Source of the DNA: CAYFMP01 sp964344215
GTDB taxonomy: Bacteria; Pseudomonadota; Alphaproteobacteria; Rhodospirillales; Casp-alpha2
Reading direction: 5' to 3'
Assembly: GCA_964344215.1 (NCBI GenBank)
Contig: CAYFMP010000058.1
Coordinates: 1 to 25,316, forward strand
Length of the DNA stretch: 25,316 bases
Below, in pieces: positions 17,653-23,997 of this stretch. Position numbers and translations under genes: made by a program. Position 1 is the stretch's first letter. Each line of letters starts with the position of its first letter. Below the pieces are notes generated by a model. It worked only from the letters and a program-made list of their open reading frames with translations, was not told the origin of the DNA and made no database searches.

Positions 17653-17685
17653 TACATAAATAGCGTGTATACACCTATTTATGTA
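17653..17685. promoter_or_regulatory. AT-rich perfect inverted repeat, operator-like
   Basis: TACATAAATAG (17653-17663) and CTATTTATGTA (17675-17685) are perfect 11-bp reverse complements around an 11-nt spacer. The spacer itself contains the 10-bp palindrome GTGTATACAC (17665-17674). The neighbourhood is AT-rich and lies about 45 bp beyond the 3' end of the island operon. It could be a regulator-binding site (HTH or toxin-antitoxin style), a cruciform or terminator structure, or an integration scar. No neighbouring regulator gene is visible. Confidence 0.5.
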
Positions 17686-17730
17686 GATTGTCAAGGAATA
17701 TTTTACTGATAAAGGCTAATCGGCCGCGAC

Positions 17731-18339
17731 CTAGGCCATTCCCTCCAACGCCGTCTCGACCATATCGACAACCGCTCTCTTGTCCTCGGGAACGTCCGCG
17801 AAATTCAATCTCTCACTGTCGATTTCGAGGACCCGCGTTTCCCGCGAGACCTCGGCGACGCGCCTCCCGACGGCGTCGTTGAGCGCCTTCAAGTAGTCGG
17901 TGGTGACGCCGCTTTCCTCGTCGCGGCCACGCGCCCTGATCCGCGCGAGTTCCTCGTCAGCGCCGCATCGGAGATGGATGACCAGCTCTGGTGCCCCCAG
18001 GGTTCGGGTCGCCTCGTCGTAGACGGCCTTGAAAGCCTCGAACTTCGAACCTGTTAGGTTGACGTCGGCGTAGGCCAGATCGAGAAGGAGAGAGGCATCG
18101 CATACAACGACCTCGGCTTGCTCGGTCGCGTCGCGGTATTGGCTGTAGTGCTGGAGGAGAAAGGTGATCTCGGTTTCGAAGGCGTAGCGGACCGGATCAG
18201 CGTAGAAGTCTTGCCAGAATGGGTTTTCTTTGAACTGCTCGTAGACCACCACCCAATCCTTGCTTCTCGCTGTCTTTGCGAGTGTCGTCTTGCCTGATGC
18301 TATTCCCCCACAAACTTCGATTCGGACTCCATTGGCCAT
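17731..18339 (-). CDS. deoxynucleoside kinase family protein
   Basis: This 202-residue P-loop kinase of the dNK/dGK/dAK family phosphorylates deoxynucleosides to dNMPs. The Walker A is GGIASGKTT (11-19). Further family marks are YEQFKENPFWQDFY (33-46), ETEITFLLQHYSQYR (55-69) and the arginine-rich LID RIRARGRDEE (133-142). The usual ERS/DRS motif reads CDASLLLDLAYAD (80-92), so the motif Arg is Ala, as may be normal for a divergent subfamily. It is the last gene of the four-gene minus-strand operon, 45 nt after the dUTPase-fold gene, with a weak ribosome binding site. The substrate nucleoside cannot be read directly. In context it could load the pathway that the PurZ-like enzyme feeds. Confidence 0.82.
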   Translation of the reverse strand: MANGVRIEVCGGIASGKTTLAKTARSKDWVVVYEQFKENPFWQDFYADPVRYAFETEITFLLQHYSQYRDATEQAEVVVCDASLLLDLAYADVNLTGSKFEAFKAVYDEATRTLGAPELVIHLRCGADEELARIRARGRDEESGVTTDYLKALNDAVGRRVAEVSRETRVLEIDSERLNFADVPEDKRAVVDMVETALEGMA

Positions 18340-18384
18340 AATATCTATGTCGGGACTTCTGAGAGGTAGACGGAGCCGAATGAA

Positions 18385-19491
18385 CTAGTCTTTTGATGCT
18401 TCATTGGACTCGGAATTAGAATCGGTCGAATTCCGGACCTTCTCAATCTCGTCTTTCAGGGAATTAATTTCCGTTCTCAGTTCAGCGTTTTGAGAATCAA
18501 GTGTTTCGGCAACTTGATTAACGATCCGTCTGGTAGAGTCGATGTCGGACCGTAGGTCACCCGCCAGCACTCGAGAGTCCTGCAGCAACTGATACCCTTC
18601 GTAAACAACGCCACCGATACCGACCACGACCGATACAAGAGATATTCCACCAGCGATCAAAGCTCCGATTGCGAAACTGCGTCTGGCATCTCTGAGTTCA
18701 CCAAGTGCCGCCTCGGCAGACTCGGCGGACTTTGCTGCTGCTTCTTCCGTACTTCTCAATACAACTGGAATCGAACTCTGGACCGCTCTACCACTATTGG
18801 CATGATGAAGGTAATCGTCGATATCCTTGCGAGTTAGCTTACGATCAGGAAAAGGCGAATACGTACCCTCTTTACTCAGTAAATCATTGCCCAGGGAATC
18901 TTCTGTCTTGTCGGGATACCATTTCTGCCATGCGCTGACTTTGGTGAATTCTAAGTAGATGAAGATCTCACCGGCTCTTAGAGTGTATTCTTCATTTGTT
19001 AGGTTGTGCAAAGGAAAGGAAAGCCTAGTCTTGAATCCTGGGTCCACCAAAGGTCCGGTACCCAGGAGGAGACCTCTATATACATTCTTTATTTTCAGAT
19101 TGAACCTAAGAGCGATATATTCAGGAAGACGAAATGACGGTTCCAAAGATACAAATACTATAGAATTTCTTCTTATGGTTATTTCTTTTGTGTGTTCTAT
19201 TCCATCAATTTGCCCTGTTTTCTCGGTCGTTAGAACAACGACCTTTTTCTGTCCGTCATCATTCCAGTAAACACATTTCCCTCCTAGTCGAACACCGTAC
19301 GAAGCTGGCTTCAATTCACTTTGGTCAAACGGAAAAATCATTCCTGTAGCGGCCACATAGTCGGCTATATCAGCACTATTCAATAGCGCAGGGGCAATTG
19401 ATGGAAACGGATCGATGCTACGGTATGTCTCGTACCGTTCGTTTGCATCCTCTTCTGTTTCGGCGTATCGAGGCCTTTGCTGGTCCGTCAT
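18385..19491 (-). CDS. dCTP deaminase/dUTPase-fold protein with transmembrane and coiled-coil tail
   Basis: Residues about 36-185 of this 368-residue protein have the trimeric dCTP-deaminase/dUTPase fold pattern: LLNSADIADYVAATG, LKPASYGVRLGG, GPLVDPGFKTRLSFPLHNLT and LRAGEIFIYLEF. In E. coli Dcd the catalytic Glu138 lies in a LEFYN strand; here I align it with SFPLHN, so the Glu appears to be Pro. A helix (245-270), one strong membrane segment (about 273-298) and a coiled coil (about 305-355) follow, ending in a Ser/Asn/Asp-rich tail. A membrane-anchored sensor or effector seems likelier than a housekeeping deaminase. Its ATG overlaps the upstream TGA by 4 nt (ATGA), with GGGGGAGAAGG before it. 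The gene is strikingly AT-rich: 19081-19200 is about 30% GC. Confidence 0.72.
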   Translation of the reverse strand: MTDQQRPRYAETEEDANERYETYRSIDPFPSIAPALLNSADIADYVAATGMIFPFDQSELKPASYGVRLGGKCVYWNDDGQKKVVVLTTEKTGQIDGIEHTKEITIRRNSIVFVSLEPSFRLPEYIALRFNLKIKNVYRGLLLGTGPLVDPGFKTRLSFPLHNLTNEEYTLRAGEIFIYLEFTKVSAWQKWYPDKTEDSLGNDLLSKEGTYSPFPDRKLTRKDIDDYLHHANSGRAVQSSIPVVLRSTEEAAAKSAESAEAALGELRDARRSFAIGALIAGGISLVSVVVGIGGVVYEGYQLLQDSRVLAGDLRSDIDSTRRIVNQVAETLDSQNAELRTEINSLKDEIEKVRNSTDSNSESNEASKD

Positions 19492-20531
19492 GACGCCTTC
19501 TCCCCCAGATCAAAGTTGTCGCTCGCAACTATGGATGCAGGACCAAAACCATAATGACGAATCCGATAACTGAGTCCGCTCTCGACCTCTGCCACAGCAT
19601 TCTCTGCTTTCTTGGTGAGGATATTTGACTGGCGGCAACTTGAATCGACATAGTCCAAGTGATTCAAAACGATGCATGTCGGATCGTTCGCCTCGAGGGC
19701 GCTGAGCACGACCTCCGGATCGAACCTCGCCACCCGCCTGATCTCCTTGGTGACCGACGACCTCTCGACGATGGGCACCGGACTGCCGCTCTCCCGGGTA
19801 ATCGCCTCCCAGGTCGTTTCGTTGGGCAGCGGCCCCGAGTCGCCCGCCACCCGGATCGGGAAGGCGCGGATCACCAGAACGATCTCGTCCACGTCCCTCG
19901 GGCTCAGGCCTGCTTCGGAAACGAAGGCTGCGGCCGTGGTGTCTCGGCTGGTCACCTTGGGGTGATGGCCGGAATGAAGGAGCGAAAGGCCGAAGCCCTG
20001 GGTGCCCTCGACGACGATCCGTTCCCGGCGGTTCAGGAGTTCGCGCAGGAAAGGGCGCGTCGAAACGACGAAGCGGGCGAGCCGCTCGTCGGTGCCGGCG
20101 AACGCGACCGCGCTGCCGCGGCTTATTCGGTCGATAACGGCAGCACCGGTGCCGCTGCCGGTCGAGCCGATCTTTTCGCGCAGCCCCGATCGCCGCTCAG
20201 CATCCTTGTGTTCCTCGGTGATGAGGACGGCGTTCTGGTCGATCAGCAGCCGTTCGGGACTTAACCTTACGTCCTCGATTTCCGAGATAAGTACCTCGGG
20301 GTCGACGTAACTGCCAGGGCCGATGACGCAGGTGACGTCGGACAGGACGGCCGCCGTCGGCAAGTGGCGGAAGATTCTCGGGTTGCCATCGGGATCGATG
20401 ACTGTATGTCCAGAATTCGAGCCGCCGACCCGTATGGCGGCGGCCGCGCGTTGGTTCCTGGCGAAGGCGTGCGCAACCTTCCCTTTGCCTTCGGACCCGA
20501 ACTGACCGCCAACGACGACTGTTACCGGCAA
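19488..20531 (-). CDS. PurZ-like short adenylosuccinate synthetase homologue
   Basis: PurA-family ligases join aspartate to IMP; PurZ joins aspartate to dGMP on the way to 2-aminoadenine DNA. At 347 residues this protein is far shorter than bacterial PurA (about 430) and close to PurZ. The P-loop region reads GGQFGSEGKGKV (8-19): the PurA catalytic Asp is Ser13, a PurZ hallmark. His42 in GSNSGHT is kept. Other blocks resembling PurZ, from memory of the vibriophage PhiVC8 enzyme, are IGSTGSGTG (121-129), EGTQGFGLSL (175-184), VTSRDTTA (193-200), FPIRVAGDSG (224-233), SSVTKEIRRV (258-267) and YGFGP (327-331). The start is TTG with GGGAG 7 nt upstream. It is the second gene of the operon. It is not a housekeeping PurA. 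Confidence 0.82.
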   Translation of the reverse strand: MPVTVVVGGQFGSEGKGKVAHAFARNQRAAAAIRVGGSNSGHTVIDPDGNPRIFRHLPTAAVLSDVTCVIGPGSYVDPEVLISEIEDVRLSPERLLIDQNAVLITEEHKDAERRSGLREKIGSTGSGTGAAVIDRISRGSAVAFAGTDERLARFVVSTRPFLRELLNRRERIVVEGTQGFGLSLLHSGHHPKVTSRDTTAAAFVSEAGLSPRDVDEIVLVIRAFPIRVAGDSGPLPNETTWEAITRESGSPVPIVERSSVTKEIRRVARFDPEVVLSALEANDPTCIVLNHLDYVDSSCRQSNILTKKAENAVAEVESGLSYRIRHYGFGPASIVASDNFDLGEKAS

Positions 20532-20538
20532 CAGGTTA

Positions 20539-20543
20539 CTCCC
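20539..20543 (-). promoter_or_regulatory. ribosome binding site fixing the TTG start of the PurZ-like gene
   Basis: GGGAG on the minus strand lies 7 nt before TTG 20531, inside the 24-nt gap after the upstream stop. The encoded N-terminus VTVVVGGQFGSEGKGKV begins the PurA/PurZ fold at the expected distance, so no upstream start is needed. Confidence 0.6.
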
Positions 20544-20555
20544 GGAGGTTGTCCT

Positions 20556-22616
20556 CTAGGCTCTTATAAGTTCGCGGATTCCCTTGTGGAACCCCCTGAT
20601 TGTCCCTTCGTTCGCTAAAGTCGAACTCGCGAGTTTCTTCAACAGGTTAACCTTCGATTCGATGGGGTGTTTCTGGGCTTCGACGAAGTCTCTCACCAGC
20701 ATTCTTCTCTTTTTGCAGCGATTTCTGCGAACCGATTCGCTGGCTTCGATGAAGACATGCCGAGAAGCGGGACCGTATTTCTCGATCAGGAAGGCGTGGT
20801 CCTCAGGGTGACGGAGGCCATCGACGACAACCTTGCTGTTGTCGCCCAGCGACGTTGCGAGCCGGTTGCACAGCCAGCGTTGCCCCGGTTCCTTGTTCAC
20901 CTCTTCGCCGTACATTTGCAGCGCTTCGCGCGTCGGCTCGATACCCTTGTCTCTCAATTGCCGTTCGAGTTCGAGGCTGAATCGGCCGTAAGAATACCCC
21001 CTCCCTTCCAGATATCTCCCCGCCGTGGTCTTGCCGGCCGAGATGGCGCCGCTGAACCCGATCACCTTTCGCGACAGCCATTCCTCCGGCGAAATAGACA
21101 GATCGGGGATGATCAGATAGTCCTCGACCTCGTCTCCGAGCGCTTCGAACCTGCCGCTCCAGAAGAACAACCCGACCGCGGCCGCCGTGATCGCGTCGAG
21201 TTCGTCGTGGCTAAGGTCGGAATCGGTGAAATCGCCTTCCAGGCCGAAATCGGCCAGTCCCTTTTTCAGGTGCGCAAGGCCGGCGCGCTTGCGCGGGATG
21301 TCCATGATGTCCTGGGCCGCTCCCGGATAGCTCTCGATAACCGGGATGCCGAGCGAGCGGAACTGGCCGGCGAGCCGGATGCCGCGCGCCGTCATCCGCT
21401 GCATGCTGGGGATCAGGCTCGGATAGACGTTGACGCCACGGCGCTTCAGTTCGCGCTCGCACTTTCGCATGATTCCGGCTTCTTCCCGTTTCGGGTCGTC
21501 GTCGGTCACCCGCGTTCTGCCCTCGGGCAGCGACAACGGCGAGTCGATGGAGACGACATCGGGAAGGGCGTTGATCGTTTCGACGATGATGTCGGCGTCG
21601 GTGTGGATCAGTTTCGTCTCGGATCGATTGCCTCTGAGCAACGCCCAGCCGGTCGCCCGGCTCTCGGAACCCGTCAGATCGATACCGACGATACGAAGGC
21701 CGTCCAGGTCTATGTCCTTGCCGAGTTCCTTGTAGGTGATCTGCGGTCCGTGTTTTTTCCGGTAGACTGGCACAAAGACCCGGTTCTTCCGAACCGCCGA
21801 GCGCTGTTCGGTGAAACTCAACCGGCTGAGGTTGTCGGAGAACCGATGAAACGATTTGCCGTTGAGGGCGCCGAGATCGGACCTGGTCACCTTGCCGACC
21901 GCGTGATCGAGAATGGATTTCATCCCCTCGACATCGGCGTGATTGTATTCGACCAACAACATGCCGGGCTCGCGGTTCCCCATGCGGTATTCGTGCCACA
22001 ACAAGGGCGCCCTCTCGCCGACGACGCTTTCGATCTCTTCGGGACGCCGCAGCCCGATCTCCGTTTCGATGGCCTTTTGTCCCCCGGTCAGGCCGATTCT
22101 TCTGCACAGGTAGCGCAGGTCGACATGGGCCTTGGGAAGCCTGATCCCTTCGAATTCCTTCTCGATGAACTTGAGATCGAAAAGCGTGCCGTTGAACGTG
22201 ACCAGGCACTTCGCACGTTCCAACAGCCGACGGATATGTTTCTTGTCGGTGCCGCTGATGAAGCATTCGTAGCGGTCGTCGTAGGAGGCGCCGACCAGGG
22301 TAATCACGTCGTAATGCAGGCTGAGCCCGGTCGTTTCGATGTCCAGGAACAGAGTGTCGTGAGGCTTCGCCAGGGCGATCCGGTAGTGCTCGTTCTTAGG
22401 CAGCCTTTCGGCGAAGAAATCCAGGTCTCCCGACTTCAGGGCCTCGCGCGATTTCTCCAGGGCCGATTCGATCTCATGATAGTGGTCGGAGAAAAGGTGG
22501 GCCTGCCGCGGAAAGGCCTTCTCGTAGTCGTCCCAGGTCAGGATGCCGGCTTCCCACAGGGCTAGCTCCTTTTTTCGGCCAACCCCCGGAAGGTGGATAA
22601 AGGTGTTCTTGAGCAT
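20556..22616 (-). CDS. HhH + YprB-like DEDD exonuclease + DUF429 + P-loop NMP-kinase-like fusion
   Basis: This 686-residue protein (from ATG 22616) has three enzymatic-looking parts. Residues 1-45 are an HhH-like lead (MLKNTFIHLPGVGRKKELAL). Residues 88-240 are a YprB-type DEDD exonuclease with Asp92/Glu94 (LDIETTGL), FNGTLFD (Asp147) and HADVEGM (Asp228). Residues 305-495 are a DUF429 RNase H-fold domain with GIDLTGSESR, VSIDSPLSLP, IESYPGAAQD and SHDELDAITAA, acidic residues intact. Residues 518-686 are a dNMP/dephospho-CoA kinase-like P-loop domain with GFSGAISAGKTT (520-531) and VVVDGLRHPED. A GTG at 22700 with a strong GGGGGAGGGG upstream would add 28 residues, but family members, as I recall, start at the MLxNTFIHxPG segment. 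It is the first gene of the operon. Confidence 0.78.
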   Translation of the reverse strand: MLKNTFIHLPGVGRKKELALWEAGILTWDDYEKAFPRQAHLFSDHYHEIESALEKSREALKSGDLDFFAERLPKNEHYRIALAKPHDTLFLDIETTGLSLHYDVITLVGASYDDRYECFISGTDKKHIRRLLERAKCLVTFNGTLFDLKFIEKEFEGIRLPKAHVDLRYLCRRIGLTGGQKAIETEIGLRRPEEIESVVGERAPLLWHEYRMGNREPGMLLVEYNHADVEGMKSILDHAVGKVTRSDLGALNGKSFHRFSDNLSRLSFTEQRSAVRKNRVFVPVYRKKHGPQITYKELGKDIDLDGLRIVGIDLTGSESRATGWALLRGNRSETKLIHTDADIIVETINALPDVVSIDSPLSLPEGRTRVTDDDPKREEAGIMRKCERELKRRGVNVYPSLIPSMQRMTARGIRLAGQFRSLGIPVIESYPGAAQDIMDIPRKRAGLAHLKKGLADFGLEGDFTDSDLSHDELDAITAAAVGLFFWSGRFEALGDEVEDYLIIPDLSISPEEWLSRKVIGFSGAISAGKTTAGRYLEGRGYSYGRFSLELERQLRDKGIEPTREALQMYGEEVNKEPGQRWLCNRLATSLGDNSKVVVDGLRHPEDHAFLIEKYGPASRHVFIEASESVRRNRCKKRRMLVRDFVEAQKHPIESKVNLLKKLASSTLANEGTIRGFHKGIRELIRA

Positions 22617-22782
22617 CCCGGCAGACACTAGGTGATTTCTGGTCTTGGAAGAACCGAATGTAACAAAAAAACCGAGTTGCGTGAGAGGCAAGTTATTCAC
22701 AGCGCCCCTCCCCCGCCTTTACGACGGCGGGATCGCCGCTGTAATGTTCCTCTTAAACGAGAATTAAACGATGGGAGACCTC
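22617..22782. promoter_or_regulatory. divergent intergenic region, probable island operon promoter
   Basis: This region separates the minus-strand island operon from the plus-strand hypothetical gene, so promoters for both should lie here. It contains a hairpin CCCGCC-TTTACGAC-GGCGGG (22712-22731) and an AT-rich stretch TCTTAAACGAGAATTAAACG (22751-22770). A T7 tract is present on the minus strand. I could not fit a convincing -35/-10 pair on either strand. Confidence 0.35.
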
Positions 22783-23142
22783 ATGCCGAACGAGTTTCGC
22801 CGCCTGACCTTCGGCCTCGACGAGTTGCCGGCCGCCCTGAAGGACCGAGGCGACGCAAATATCGAGGCGTTGTCGAAGGGCAATGTCGTTTCGGTGGCCT
22901 CGAAATCGATAGGCGGCGGCTTCGTCTACGCGTTGACGGTGATCGAATCCGGCGGCGGCCGGGTCACTACCCTCGATCTGCCGGAAACCGAGGTCCGGGA
23001 AGGCCTGCTCTCATATTGCGTCGGCCACCGCATCCCGATCCCGCGCGCCGCCCTGAAGACGGTGCGGCTGGTCGACGGCAAGCTCTGCGTCGATATGCTG
23101 ATCGGCGCCGCCGAGACGGTCGGGGAGCCGCCCGGCGGCTGA
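22783..23142 (+). CDS. small conserved-type hypothetical protein
   Basis: This soluble protein of 119 residues begins MPNEFRRLTFGLDELPAALK and continues with an alternating strand pattern (GNVVSVASKS, GGFVYALTVIE, GRVTTLDLPETEVREGLLSYC). It ends with a Gly/Pro tail. There is no signal peptide, membrane segment or recognisable catalytic motif. I believe similar small proteins occur in Rhodospirillales but cannot name a family. ATG 22783 is preferred because GGGAG lies 5 nt upstream; ATG 22771 would add four residues. Codon usage is high-GC like the backbone, so it probably belongs to the host chromosome rather than the island. Confidence 0.65.
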   Translation: MPNEFRRLTFGLDELPAALKDRGDANIEALSKGNVVSVASKSIGGGFVYALTVIESGGGRVTTLDLPETEVREGLLSYCVGHRIPIPRAALKTVRLVDGKLCVDMLIGAAETVGEPPGG

Positions 23143-23203
23143 GGCGGATCGGCGGTCGCCGAGCGCCGGTAACGTTCCATGGTGCGGTTGCCGGCGTTCG
23201 ACG

Positions 23204-23617
23204 ATGAGCCGGCTGGATAGGGGTGAGCCAAATGAAGGCGGTTCGTATCGCCATGCGGTCGGCGCCCAGGCGGTCGGCGCGGCGCGCATCGTCGGTCTCG
23301 ACATATTGCCGATCCCAAGAAATCTTAGCAAGGCAGAGGAGTTTGGCGAATTGCTCGTCAAGATCGAGATTTGGCGAAACCGGTATGTCGCTCACAACAC
23401 GGAGAAACCGAGGCTGCAACGGAAACTCGAAGATGCCGGCGTCGAGATCGCGCGAGCGAGGTGGAGTGAGCTTGAGCGAGCGATCGAGCTGACATCAGAG
23501 ATCGTTGGAAAACTTTGGCTCGTGATCGATCAGCGTGGAATTTCCACAGGCGATCGCCACAAAGTATGGGGCGGGTATGCGTCGTTTTTTTGGGGGCAGC
23601 ATGTCGGAGAAGCCTGA
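23204..23617 (+). pseudogene. HEPN-like protein fragment, probably 5'-truncated
   Basis: The frame gives 137 residues. Residues about 1-33 look unrelated and high-GC, while about 34-137 look like a genuine helical protein. It contains WRNRYVAHNTEKPRLQ, with Arg58-x5-His64 matching the RxxxxH-type motif of HEPN RNases or HEPN-like domains (AbiU2-like context). A second helical stretch, RWSELERAIELTSEIVGKLW, and VWGGYASFFWG follow. The start is not supported by a ribosome binding site, and the change of composition near 23310 suggests the true N-terminus was lost. It could alternatively be a short intact gene using an internal start. HEPN proteins are common in defence loci, which fits its place next to the island. 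Confidence 0.4.
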
Positions 23618-23997
23618 ACGATGTCCGAGCGGCTGTTCAACATCGCGCTTACCATATCCATGGAAACGCGGCTTCCGTCGGAATGCTGAAAATCGGAATG
23701 CCTGGCGGCAGGTAGTTGACCGATTGGCCGCGAGCTACAATTCGAACCCATTCTTCGATCGCTCCAAACCCGGGTTCTGGACCCATAAATGACGCTGGCG
23801 GTTACGACGTCCGCGTATTGGAGAAAACCGGTCGTTCTCGAACCACACGACGAAGGGCCGGAAATGACCCTGGACTGACAATCCCTCTCGAGTGGATCGA
23901 AGGATCCTTAGCCGAGATCGTTTTAGACCCCGATGACCTGAATCATGGCGGCATTTTTATCGGCGCCTTAGGCTGGGCGTCGATGGGATGACCCGAA
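23618..23997 (+). other. gene-poor stretch with possible decayed coding remnants
   Basis: No intact gene is convincing. From ATG 23789 one frame reads MTLAVTTSAYWRKPVVLEPH up to DEGPEMTLD and stops. A one-base shift continues as LTIPLEWIEGSLAEIVLDPD and GGIFIGALGWASMG up to about 23991. That pattern is compatible with a frameshifted small gene just upstream of the M23 gene, but I recognise no family. Confidence 0.25.

Noticed and set aside
20667..22565. Long plus-strand frame opposite the exonuclease fusion gene
   Set aside because: It mirrors the codon structure of the real minus-strand gene and has no domain-like motifs.
17731..22616. Prophage or Z-genome phage remnant
   Set aside because: No capsid, tail, terminase, integrase, DNA polymerase, DatZ or MazZ gene is visible, and both flanks are ordinary chromosomal genes.
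22692..22700. DnaA-box-like AGTTATTCACA near 22691-22701
   Set aside because: A single one-off match without a cluster or AT-rich unwinding element, and it lies at the alternative GTG start of the island's first gene.
22617..22700. GTG 22700 as the start of the exonuclease fusion
   Set aside because: It has a strong GGGGGAGGGG upstream and remains possible. The added 28 residues include a T-tract-encoded stretch and no family similarity, so ATG 22616 is preferred.
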